DNA of 15,648 nucleotides from an uncultured Hungatella sp. (GCA_910588325.1 CAJUPP010000062.1:1-15648), one strand, 5' to 3'; positions 1 through 7,715 are shown, numbered from the stretch's first letter. Program-made: numbers and translations. Notes: generated by a model not told the origin, from the sequence alone.

Positions 1-1583
1 AACTCCAGAAGGAACTTCGTCTGCTTATAGCGCCTGAATTTATTGAAAAGGATCCTTTTCATATTGAGTTGATAGCCAATCAGTTCAAGATTCCAGAAGA
101 AATCAGTGTAAATTCTATTTTGGATTTACGATATGCAAAGGTTACGGCCAGAATATATGATAACGGAACCAGGTCAGAAATTAGATATTCGGATATAACA
201 GGTAAAAACGAAGAAAAGAATATGGAATATGAAATGCCTCTGCTTTGTGGAGATGTTACGTTTGAATTGTATTATTTTTTAAGGGATTCCATCCACATGA
301 CGAATGAAACATATAATTATCGGCTGGCGATCGGAATTTTGAACATATATTGTGGAATAAAGATATATCGAGATAATTTTCGGGTAAAGCCATATGGGGA
401 TGTTGATAACGACTGGCTTGGCTTAGATAAGGCAAAGGTCAGCGATACTCATGGATACCGCGTTGGCAATAATCAGACCATTGGTGTGATTAAAATATCA
501 GATGAGAAGAATCCACTTCTAATTGATGCAACGAACAGAGAGGGTATTATTGAGAATGAGGCATATGAACATTTGAAAAAATTTGTTCTTACCTGTATAG
601 AACTTATTACAACGATTAGGTGGGAAGAGTACGAAAAGTCAAAGTCCGAATTGGAAAAGGCAAAAGAGCAGAGGCAGAAACAAAAGCAGAGAGCGCGGAA
701 ACAGAAAACTGTTCAGGAAAGACGATATGAAGATACACTGCAATTATTAAAAAGTGGAGCATCTTATGAGACAGTAGCAAGTTCACTAGAGCAGTGGAAG
801 GCTGAAGAAGAGAAGAGGCAGAAAGAGACAGAAGAGGAGTTCGAAAAAACGGAAAAGGCTTACGAAAAGTATGTGGAAATGCAGGAAACGGAATTGTCTA
901 TGTATAAGAATCTGGCAACCCTTGGCATTTTAACAGGAAATTTCGGGCATGAGACGCAGGATATTATATCCAGAATAGACAACACGCTGTCTTTTTATAC
1001 TGAGATTGCCCCAATGGTTGAAAATAAGTATTTTGCTGAAATAACGGAAAATGTCAAGTCAGATTTTACCAGAATTTCTGGGTATAGTCTGATGATTGTG
1101 GAATTTTTAAGAAAGAAAAAGAGAAGTCCTCATATGGATTTGAATTTTGGCGAGGTACTGAGAGATATCTGTAGATTATATCAGGGCATGCTGGAGGCAT
1201 TTCATGTGGATTTGCAGCTGAAAACAGGGGAAGACATCTGTCTTACGATGCGTCAGATTGACCTGGAATCTATTATTATCAATATGATTACCAATGCCTT
1301 TGAACAGGTGAAGGCCAGGCAGCAAAAGAAGATACAGATTATATTTGAACAGAGGGATGAAGATACTTATCTTTATTTTGAAGATAGTGGGCCAGGAGTG
1401 CCGGAAAATATGCGGGAGGAGATATTTAAGCCATTTATAACAACAAAGGAAGATGGAATCGGATTGGGGCTGAATATTGTAAGGGATATTGTGACAAACT
1501 ATGGTGGCAAGGTTCATGCAGAAGAATCGAAAGAACTTGGCGGAGCGAAATTTGTTGTTCATTTTATGAAGGAGGACGCCTAA
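1..1583 (+). CDS. Sensor histidine kinase with S5-like transducer domain and coiled coil (5'-partial)
   Basis: The reading frame is open from base 3, so the gene starts left of the window; the TTG at 69 is internal. Residues are counted from that TTG. Residues 1-180 resemble the S5-fold domain that follows GHKL ATPase domains in MORC/MutL/Hsp90-like ATP-binding proteins (IYRDNFRVKPYGD near 99-111, DWLGLD 115-120, NREGIIENEAY 156-166). Residues 185-280 are a Glu/Lys/Arg-rich coiled coil. A full kinase core follows: H294 in FGHETQ as likely phospho-acceptor, N-box NMITNAFEQ (405-413), DSGPG (439-443), KPF (454-456) and GIGLGL (463-468). No membrane segment is visible, so it is probably cytosolic. 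The 3' end overlaps the receiver gene by 1 nt. Inference: it senses an intracellular signal and phosphorylates that receiver. An N-terminal GHKL ATPase is expected upstream but cannot be seen. The kinase call is firm; the trigger is unknown. Confidence 0.85.
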   Translation, partial: LQKELRLLIAPEFIEKDPFHIELIANQFKIPEEISVNSILDLRYAKVTARIYDNGTRSEIRYSDITGKNEEKNMEYEMPLLCGDVTFELYYFLRDSIHMTNETYNYRLAIGILNIYCGIKIYRDNFRVKPYGDVDNDWLGLDKAKVSDTHGYRVGNNQTIGVIKISDEKNPLLIDATNREGIIENEAYEHLKKFVLTCIELITTIRWEEYEKSKSELEKAKEQRQKQKQRARKQKTVQERRYEDTLQLLKSGASYETVASSLEQWKAEEEKRQKETEEEFEKTEKAYEKYVEMQETELSMYKNLATLGILTGNFGHETQDIISRIDNTLSFYTEIAPMVENKYFAEITENVKSDFTRISGYSLMIVEFLRKKKRSPHMDLNFGEVLRDICRLYQGMLEAFHVDLQLKTGEDICLTMRQIDLESIIINMITNAFEQVKARQQKKIQIIFEQRDEDTYLYFEDSGPGVPENMREEIFKPFITTKEDGIGLGLNIVRDIVTNYGGKVHAEESKELGGAKFVVHFMKEDA

Positions 1584-2080
1584 TGCAGACGTTGACAGGA
1601 TTGTATATTGAGGATGAACCCAAGAATATTACTTTGATGCAGGGACGGTTCAGCTTATTTCCTGGAATTAAATTGATAGGAATTGATAAATATCCTCAAA
1701 CATTAAATGGGTTTTATGATTTTGTGATTGAAAATGAGGTGGACTTTTTATTGATAGACCATGAATTGGAGAAGGCTTCAGTTAATTATAAAGGAATTGA
1801 GGTTCTGCGGAAGATTCGGAGTCATGATAGTAATATTTATGCGGTCTTATTGACAAACTATCCTTTGGAGGATTACAGGGATGAGCTGGGGGAATATGAT
1901 TATCAGTTGAATAAAGCAGAACTGAAAGATACGAAGAAGATGAATGAACTGATTGCCAAAATAAGGCGAGCATGTGCTTTGCGAAAAGATAATAATACAC
2001 TATCATTTATGAGTGAAAAGAATGAAGAATTGAAGACTTTATTGCAGCAAATAAGTGAAGGTACGAGAAGGGAAAAATAA
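1583..2080 (+). CDS. Stand-alone receiver-domain response regulator
   Basis: This 165-residue protein is one CheY-like receiver followed by a charged helical tail. The phosphorylation site looks intact: acidic pair E10/D11, phospho-acceptor D59 in FLLIDHEL, T91 in VLLTNYP and K111 in YQLNKAEL. After about residue 125 there is only a Lys/Glu-rich helix, with no DNA-binding or enzymatic output domain. The ATG shares its A with the TAA of the kinase gene, and AAGGAGG at 1569-1575 sits 7 nt upstream, which fixes the start. The next gene follows with no gap. Inference: it takes phosphate from the upstream kinase and acts by protein contact, perhaps on the HNH nuclease, rather than as a transcription factor. 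Confidence 0.85.
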   Translation: MQTLTGLYIEDEPKNITLMQGRFSLFPGIKLIGIDKYPQTLNGFYDFVIENEVDFLLIDHELEKASVNYKGIEVLRKIRSHDSNIYAVLLTNYPLEDYRDELGEYDYQLNKAELKDTKKMNELIAKIRRACALRKDNNTLSFMSEKNEELKTLLQQISEGTRREK

Positions 2081-2971
2081 ATGGCATACATACGAAAGAG
2101 ACATTGGGTGACCTATTATTCTGAAAAATGTAAAATGTACCTTCGGAATGATTTTAAATTTGAGTGTGCATATTGTGGAATGAAAGAAAAATACAGTGTA
2201 ATGGGGGAACAGCTGTTTGAGAAAGATCATTTTGTATCCAGACAGTCAGATGTGGAATGGAATATAAATAGCTACGATAATATGGTATATTCCTGTCGGA
2301 AATGTAATGAAACAAAAGGAGATCAGAATATAGAAATGATTTTAGATCCATGTAAGGACGACATTTATGAGGGCAAATATCCCCATATACGTAAGCTGGG
2401 AGCAAAAGAGCATTACAGACTTCAGGCAGTTACAGCTCGGGGGCAGCAGTTTGTGGACGACTTAAAGCTGGATTCACAATTTTACCGCAAAATGCGTCGA
2501 ATGCAGGCAGAGAATGAGGAATTGAGAAAAGCAATCTATCAGTTGATAGAGCAGTTGCCCAATCTTCAGATTTCCGGAATAGATCGGAAGATTAAAATAT
2601 ATTTGCAAAATGGAAACCCGGTAGAGGAAGAAAGTGACGAGTTTCGGTGTGGAACTTCTAAATCGGGGGAAGCAGTATACACAGTATTGGAGAAACTGAA
2701 AGAAAAAGGTATAAAATACAAACTTCTGTTTACAGACAATGATTTGGATGTAAGTGTGGAATATTGTGGAAATACATATTATTGTGAAATCCGGATTACT
2801 GATTATACTGGTACGAAAAAAACAGGGCCTGTTGTAGATAGAGAAAAGAAAAAAGAGTGGCGAAAGACCGGATATAGTTGCGGGGTTCTGTATTATTATA
2901 AAGAGCAGGGCACTATGAATCTTTACATATATCATGATAGGGACCGGGAAGAGATTGTGGAATTAAGATAG
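2081..2971 (+). CDS. HNH endonuclease with extra C-terminal domain
   Basis: The 296-residue product has a zinc-bracketed HNH fold at about residues 25-82: C29xxC32, D49-H50, N67, C72xxC75 and N76, an HNN-type variant. The family cuts DNA through a metal-bound beta-beta-alpha finger. Residues 130-165 are helical. Residues 190-296 form a separate alpha/beta region that I do not recognise; its strands around D223 and E236-x-R238 faintly recall a PD-(D/E)xK core, but the usual Lys is missing. The ATG follows the receiver's TAA directly, with a modest GAAGGGA ribosome site at 2067-2073, so translation is probably coupled. As last gene of the kinase-receiver operon it is the likely effector. The nuclease call is strong; a defence role is inference from this context. 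Confidence 0.85.
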   Translation: MAYIRKRHWVTYYSEKCKMYLRNDFKFECAYCGMKEKYSVMGEQLFEKDHFVSRQSDVEWNINSYDNMVYSCRKCNETKGDQNIEMILDPCKDDIYEGKYPHIRKLGAKEHYRLQAVTARGQQFVDDLKLDSQFYRKMRRMQAENEELRKAIYQLIEQLPNLQISGIDRKIKIYLQNGNPVEEESDEFRCGTSKSGEAVYTVLEKLKEKGIKYKLLFTDNDLDVSVEYCGNTYYCEIRITDYTGTKKTGPVVDREKKKEWRKTGYSCGVLYYYKEQGTMNLYIYHDRDREEIVELR

Positions 2972-3053
2972 AAATTTTATCCCCAACTTGACAGGAGAGT
3001 ATGTGTCGAGGATTGAGAAGGCGTTGGAGCGTACTTAAAAGGAGGTTAAGTGA

Positions 3054-6000
3054 ATGAAACGGAAACAGAAACAGGCGGTCTCAATGGTTATGACTTTTTC
3101 TATGCTGCTCTCTGGCATGGGAATGGCAGCGGCGGCCGAACCTATCGAGCAGAATGCCCAGCCCACGATAACGGTAGATGCAGGGGCAGAGATGACGCTG
3201 GGCACAAATGTGGGAGAGAACGAAGAAGAGCCTAAAAAAGAAACCGAGGAAAGCACTGAAGAGGAAATCAAAGAAGGAACCGAAGAAGCAACGGAGGAGG
3301 AAACTAAAGAGGAAATCGAAGAAGAGACCGGGGAAGAAGCCGGGGAGGAGACCAAAAAGGAAACTGAAGAGGGGACCAAGGAAGAGACGGAAGAACAGAT
3401 CGAGGAGGAGACCAGGGAAGAAACCGGAGAGGAGGCTAGAGAGGGAACGGAAGAAGAGAACCAAAAGGATACCGGAGCGGAAAATGGGGAGGAAACCAAG
3501 GCAGATGATTTGCCTGAGGATTCAAAGGATGAACTGCCTGCAAAGCCGGAAAATCCTGAGGTTAAACCGCCTGCAGAATTTAAACCGGGTGTTCATGAGC
3601 ATACCTGGTCTGTGGACTGGAATTTTGACGGAATGTATCATTGGCACGAGTGCGATGGGGAAGAGTGCCCTGTGGCTGACGACAGCGAAAAAGACGGTTA
3701 TGCAGAGCATATCTACGATGAGTACGGCGTATGTACCGAATGCGGATACGATGCCATGGAAGGGATTGCTGTAGCGGCGGAAGGGGCTGTCCCTACCTAC
3801 CGCGAAGCCTATGAGGCCATGATTGCCTTAAAGGATGAGTATCCTGAGGGGATGACATGGACCAATTATGAGCCCTATGGAAGCAAAGGCCAGCTTGGCA
3901 GCGCCTATACCTGGAAGGGCGGCTCCATTTACGGGGCAAAAAGCGGTGTGGGCTGCATGGCTTTTGCGTTTATCCTCAGCGATGAGGCCTTTGATAATCT
4001 GCCTGCAAGGGCAATCGAAAAAGGTAAATTTACATTTGAGGATGTAAAGGTAGGAGATATTCTGCGGGTGAACAGCAACAGCCACAGCGTTATCGTACTC
4101 CAAAAGAGTGAAGCGGGAGTGACGGTAGCGGAGGGCAACTATAATAAATCTGTCCATTGGGGGCGTGCCATGAGCGTGGCAGAGGTTAAGAACGCGGACT
4201 TTATAATTACACGCTATCCCCAGGGCTATGTATCACCGGATGATTCTGAGGCTGACGAAGTGGCTCATACTGGGACGGCAGGCAGCCTCAGCTGGTCGCT
4301 GACTACCGGAGGGAAGCTGACGATCTCCGGCAGCGGGGCGATTCCTGATTACGCACAGAATAATGCGCCGTGGAGCGCCTACGAATTTAACTCGATTATT
4401 ATTGAGGACGGTGTCACCAGCATAGGGAATTGTGCTTTTTATGAGAGCGAAGCGCTCAGCGTGTATATTCCTGACAGTGTAACTGCTATCGGCCAGAATG
4501 CGTTCAACGGCTCTTCCCTGTTGGCTGTGACGATTCCCGGCTCTGTCAGGACCATCGGGAACGATGCTTTCCATAATTGCAGCAATCTGACTTCCGCAAC
4601 GGTTTCTGAGGGAGTGGCAACCATAGGAGACAGCGCTTTCCAGGGCTGTACATCTTTGGCTTATATTGATTTTCCGGAAAGTATTACATCTGTAGGCGCC
4701 GCAGCGTTTACAAGCTGTGAGAACATGGTCAGTGTGAGGTTTAAGCCGGGCAGCGGCAGTGTGGCGCTGGGGGATAATCTGTTTACTCAGTGCATGAGGC
4801 TGACACAGGTAACCCTGCCTCAGACAGCAGAGTGTATAAGTGCAGGCATGTTCCAATCCTGCAGTTCGCTGCCTTCCCTGTATATTCCGGCAAGTGTACA
4901 GAAGATTGGTATAAATCCATTTATCTCGTGTAATGCCTTGCGAACGATTTACTTTGGTGGCAGCGAGACGGATTGGAAGAGAATAGCCAGTCTGTATTTG
5001 CAAGATTCACTGCAGTCTACAGAAACGAATGTAGTCTTTAATGCCGAGTTTGACGATCCTTTCGCTGTAGATCCCGACGATCCAGGTGATTTTCAGCCAG
5101 GTGAGAGTGAATCCTGCACAAACCATGTTGATACAAACAAGGATGGTAAATGTGATAACTGCGGTAAAGCCATGTCTGCTGAAAAACCTGAGACCCCTGA
5201 AAATCCTGCTCCCGATGGCGGCAGCGGTGATGACAAGACGGATCCGGATGGATCCGGCGGCAATACTCCGCCGCCTGCAACGGATAGTTCTGGCAGCAGT
5301 TCGTCGGACAGTTCCAGCGACAGCCAGGATGATTCCGGCAGTTCCGGATCTGGCAGCTTTGTCATTTCCACTACGGTTAGCTGGGGCGCAGATGGTTCCC
5401 GGATCACCACCAAGACCCAGAAGGACGGGACTGTCATTACAGTTACCGATAATGCTGCCGGTGTGGCGCGGATGGAAGCTAAATTATCCGGATTGGCTAT
5501 TGATACTGCAGGGAAAAAAAGCGAAGCTGTTGCTCTGCCTATTTCGGCTGTTCCGGTAGTAAAAGATGCCTCGGCAGCGCCGGCAATTACAGTCTATACC
5601 CAGAGAGATTATCTGGTAAAGGTGGCAATTCCTACAGATATGGCAACTGCCGGTACGGTGGTGGTTATGGTCAATCCAGATGGTTCCACAAGTGTAATCA
5701 GAAGTTCTGTCGCAGCAGAGAATCGTGTCGTGGCATCTTTGCCCAATGGGGCCACAGTAAAAATCGTGGATAACAGCAAGAGTTTTGCAGATGTTCCCGC
5801 CGGGGTCTGGTATGAGGAGGCCGTGTCCTTTGTCTCTGCCAGAGAATTGTTCTATAACACTACAGAAACTGGGTTTGAGCCTGGCGCTCCCATGACCTGT
5901 GCTATGCTGACCACAGCTTTGGCCCGTTTTGACGGAGCGGAGACGGACGGAGGCGCTACATGGTATGAGAAAAGCATGGAATGGGCAGCTGCGCGGGGGA

Positions 6001-6278
6001 TCAGGGATGGATCCAATCCAAACAGCCATATTACCTGCGATCAGCTGGCGGTAATGCTCTGGAAATATCAGGGGGCGCCGGCGGTTAATGCTTCATCCGG
6101 CAATGAGGATGGCAGCTCTCTTGACGACGTGCAGAAAGCCATGGACTGGACTGTGAAATACGGCATTATTAATTGTTTCGAAGAGGGAGCCTGGGCTCCC
6201 CAGAAGCCGGTCAACCGTTCACAGGCCGCACAGGTTATCATGAATTTTGTGAAAAAGGCCGTCGCTACCGTGCAGTAG
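3054..6278 (+). CDS. Secreted SLH-anchored surface protein with papain-like domain and BspA-type leucine-rich repeats
   Basis: The 1074-residue protein starts at ATG 3054 behind AAAAGGAGG (3037-3045). Domains in order: signal peptide 1-28 (MKRKQKQ, hydrophobic core, AAAAE); Glu/Lys/Thr-rich repeat about 55-150; Cys/His cluster 181-230 with H181, H183, H196, H198, C200, C205, C227 and C230; a papain-fold, NlpC/P60- or CHAP-like domain about 245-392, with C301 in GVGCMAF, H344 in NSHSVIVL and E360/N362 as possible third residue; BspA-type LRR_5 repeats about 405-640 (IPDSVTAIGQNAF type); a DTNKDGKCDNCG motif 693-704; a Ser/Gly/Asp linker 718-768; a beta-rich segment 770-905; and three SLH repeats 911-960, 963-1007 and 1022-1068. 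SLH repeats bind the secondary cell-wall polymer, so the protein is exported and wall-bound. The enzymatic reading of the papain-like domain is less certain than the LRR and SLH calls. A hairpin terminator follows the stop. Confidence 0.85.
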   Translation: MKRKQKQAVSMVMTFSMLLSGMGMAAAAEPIEQNAQPTITVDAGAEMTLGTNVGENEEEPKKETEESTEEEIKEGTEEATEEETKEEIEEETGEEAGEETKKETEEGTKEETEEQIEEETREETGEEAREGTEEENQKDTGAENGEETKADDLPEDSKDELPAKPENPEVKPPAEFKPGVHEHTWSVDWNFDGMYHWHECDGEECPVADDSEKDGYAEHIYDEYGVCTECGYDAMEGIAVAAEGAVPTYREAYEAMIALKDEYPEGMTWTNYEPYGSKGQLGSAYTWKGGSIYGAKSGVGCMAFAFILSDEAFDNLPARAIEKGKFTFEDVKVGDILRVNSNSHSVIVLQKSEAGVTVAEGNYNKSVHWGRAMSVAEVKNADFIITRYPQGYVSPDDSEADEVAHTGTAGSLSWSLTTGGKLTISGSGAIPDYAQNNAPWSAYEFNSIIIEDGVTSIGNCAFYESEALSVYIPDSVTAIGQNAFNGSSLLAVTIPGSVRTIGNDAFHNCSNLTSATVSEGVATIGDSAFQGCTSLAYIDFPESITSVGAAAFTSCENMVSVRFKPGSGSVALGDNLFTQCMRLTQVTLPQTAECISAGMFQSCSSLPSLYIPASVQKIGINPFISCNALRTIYFGGSETDWKRIASLYLQDSLQSTETNVVFNAEFDDPFAVDPDDPGDFQPGESESCTNHVDTNKDGKCDNCGKAMSAEKPETPENPAPDGGSGDDKTDPDGSGGNTPPPATDSSGSSSSDSSSDSQDDSGSSGSGSFVISTTVSWGADGSRITTKTQKDGTVITVTDNAAGVARMEAKLSGLAIDTAGKKSEAVALPISAVPVVKDASAAPAITVYTQRDYLVKVAIPTDMATAGTVVVMVNPDGSTSVIRSSVAAENRVVASLPNGATVKIVDNSKSFADVPAGVWYEEAVSFVSARELFYNTTETGFEPGAPMTCAMLTTALARFDGAETDGGATWYEKSMEWAAARGIRDGSNPNSHITCDQLAVMLWKYQGAPAVNASSGNEDGSSLDDVQKAMDWTVKYGIINCFEEGAWAPQKPVNRSQAAQVIMNFVKKAVATVQ
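3219..3500 (+). repeat. Glu-rich degenerate coding repeat
   Basis: Within the surface-protein gene, bases 3219-3500 encode about 95 residues of short degenerate units of the form EET(K/G)EE. The DNA repeats near-copies of gaagaaaccgaggaa. Long reading frames in other phases and on the other strand (Lys/Arg-rich or Ser-rich translations) are by-products of this composition. Such tracts often vary in length between strains and act as an extended acidic stalk; both points are inference here. Confidence 0.75.
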
Positions 6279-6307
6279 TTGATTATGGGATGAACCTATT
6301 AAAACAG

Positions 6308-6343
6308 CCCGCCTTTTCCGGCATTCTTTTGGGGAAAGGCGGG
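6308..6343 (+). terminator. Hairpin terminator after the surface-protein gene
   Basis: Arms 6308-6319 (CCCGCCTTTTCC) and 6332-6343 (GGGAAAGGCGGG) pair over 12 bp with one G-U and a 12-nt loop, 29 nt after the stop codon. The following tatttgtatt is only moderately T-rich. The minus strand also ends in a short T run (CTGTTTT), so the hairpin might work in both directions. Confidence 0.75.
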
Positions 6344-6349
6344 TATTTG

Positions 6350-6547
6350 TATTGGCTTCCCTATATCAAAATTGCCACAATGAAGGAAGCCATCTTGTCC
6401 GTATTTGCTACCTGTTCCAGTGTGGCTACCATTTCTTTAAATCTGCAATATACGAAAAATTTAGGGGGCAGTGAAAAGGAGATGACAAGTGTTATTTTCG
6501 GCACCCTTCTGGAACCGATTCGTAAAATTATTTGCCGTTTACTATAA
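6350..6547 (+). pseudogene. Remnant of a dicarboxylate/cation symporter (DAACS-like)
   Basis: The frame reads YWLPYIKIATMKEAILSVFA, then TCSSVATISLNLQYTKNLG, then GSEKEMTSVI before an unrelated tail and stop at 6547. This recalls the conserved segment of sodium/proton-dicarboxylate symporters (GltP/SstT type), where an AF-T-SSSAATLP-like motif is followed by LGV(S)-x-SFVLPLGAT-NMDGT. The LPLGAT-NMDGT part is absent and no upstream membrane segments are present; the frame runs back out of phase into the surface-protein gene. An ATG lies at 6380 without a ribosome site. It is therefore read as a decayed fragment, not a gene. Family assignment rests on a short motif recalled from memory. Confidence 0.45.
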
Positions 6548-6656
6548 ATCCTCCGGGGGTGCGCATGGTTTTTGCAAAGTAGTTTGAAAATTCATTCCCA
6601 TCATCTGCACTCCCCACTTTGCAGGAGAATTGGCCCTCATTCGATAATTCAAGGAA
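6548..6656. other. Non-coding gap with no recognised feature
   Basis: This stretch between the symporter remnant and the end of the LacI-family gene holds no plausible gene. An 8-bp inverted repeat (TGCAAAGT 6573-6580, ACTTTGCA 6616-6623) has a 35-nt spacer and is too weak to call. No terminator for the minus-strand regulator is evident. Confidence 0.5.
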
Positions 6657-7667
6657 TCAGGATATACGCTTCATAGAAGTCGATTCCCGTACAATTAACT
6701 CTGTCTCCAGAATCAGCGACTGAACATGAATTTGAGGATTTTCAATCATGTCCAACAGCAATTCGCAGGCGGCATAGCCCTGGCTGACAGTAGGCTGGCT
6801 AATGGTTGTGATAGAAGGACAGGTCATCATGGAGATGGGAATGTTATCGAATCCCACAACCATGATATCTTGCGGAACCCTTAAGCCGTATCGGTATGCA
6901 CTGCGGATAGCAGCGGCAGCAAAAATATCGGAAACTGCAAAAAAGGCATTAGGGCGGATATCGGAATTCAGGATTTTGCAGACAGCTGCATAAGCGATTT
7001 GGAAATCTACTTCGGGAAGCTGCACAATCCAGTTTTTAGGGACAGAGAGGCTGTTCTGCTCCATGGTATCCATAAAGCCGCGGAGCCGTTCTGCGGCATA
7101 ATGAAAGTTCCTGGGCCCGTTAATCAAAGATATTTTGCTGCATCCGCAGGAAATAAGATACTCTGCTGCGACTCTGGCTGCTGAATAATTGTTGATGCTC
7201 ACATATGGAATCTCAGATTCCTCATTGTATTCGCTGCACTGAATCACAGGACACACCTGCCGGATTTTTTGTAAATCTTCCTCCGGCAGATGATTCAGCA
7301 GAATAAGTCCGGCAGCATGAATGGAGGAGAGCATCCTGCAGTAGTCCTGTATGGCGGAATGCCCCAGAGGGGATTCGCTGATAAGAAACTCATAGTTATG
7401 GGCGGCCGCTGATGAGCGGGCGCCTTTTATGATGTCCTGGTAAAAGATATTTCCAATATTAGGAACATTTAATACAATCAGATTATGGCCGTCTCCTTCT
7501 ATAGCCGTCGGTTTCGATGGCTGATACCCGAACTGTTCCATGGCAGCATCAATTTTCGCTAAGGTATCCCCGCCTACCATAGAACGATGATTCAGCGCCC
7601 GGGATACGGTGGCAAGTGAGATGCCCAGATACTCTGCAATCTGCGTAATCGTGGTTTTTTTCCCCAT
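6657..7667 (-). CDS. LacI-family transcriptional regulator
   Basis: The 336-residue protein has an N-terminal LacI helix-turn-helix at residues 6-25 (ITQIAEYLGISLATVSRALN) and a periplasmic-binding-protein-like effector domain from about 62 to 330, with family motifs FFAVSDIFAAAAIRSA and IMVVGFDNIP. The hinge is unusual: after GYQPSKPTA there is a Pro at 53 and no Leu where LacI has its minor-groove-inserting Leu56. The start at 7667 is supported by GGAGGG on the minus strand (7673-7678), 5 nt away. It is transcribed away from the carbohydrate operon. Paired palindromes in the shared intergenic region suggest it controls both itself and the operon, responding to a sugar-like ligand. The family is certain; the ligand is unknown. 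Confidence 0.93.
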   Translation of the reverse strand: MGKKTTITQIAEYLGISLATVSRALNHRSMVGGDTLAKIDAAMEQFGYQPSKPTAIEGDGHNLIVLNVPNIGNIFYQDIIKGARSSAAAHNYEFLISESPLGHSAIQDYCRMLSSIHAAGLILLNHLPEEDLQKIRQVCPVIQCSEYNEESEIPYVSINNYSAARVAAEYLISCGCSKISLINGPRNFHYAAERLRGFMDTMEQNSLSVPKNWIVQLPEVDFQIAYAAVCKILNSDIRPNAFFAVSDIFAAAAIRSAYRYGLRVPQDIMVVGFDNIPISMMTCPSITTISQPTVSQGYAACELLLDMIENPQIHVQSLILETELIVRESTSMKRIS

Positions 7668-7715
7668 AATTTCCCTCCATAGTTATGTGATAGGTAGTGT
7701 TAGAATGAAAAATAA

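Noticed and set aside
2474..2935. Minus-strand frame of 153 residues opposite the nuclease gene
   Set aside because: Phe/Ile/Tyr-rich translation expected from the complement of an AT-rich gene; no start signal.
2988..3016. TTGACA at 2988-2993 as a promoter for the surface-protein gene
   Set aside because: At 17-18 nt there is no acceptable -10 box (GATTGA or ATTGAG).
2976..3038. Short frame ending NLTGEYVSRIEKALERT before a stop, looking like the tail of a lost gene
   Set aside because: Only about 20 residues, no recognisable family and overlap with the nuclease end; too short to call a remnant.
3035..3499. Minus-strand Ser-rich frame of 154 residues
   Set aside because: It is the complement of the Glu-rich repeat in the surface protein, with no ribosome site and low-complexity translation.
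3208..3774. Plus-strand Lys/Arg-rich frame of 188 residues
   Set aside because: It is an alternative phase of the same repeat inside the surface-protein gene, caused by gaa/gag codons.
4233..5003. Minus-strand frame of 256 residues
   Set aside because: It lies opposite clearly real leucine-rich repeat codons and shows no family motif or ribosome site.
5484..6029. Minus-strand frame of 181 residues rich in Cys and His
   Set aside because: It is antisense to the beta-rich and SLH part of the surface protein, and its composition follows from that gene.
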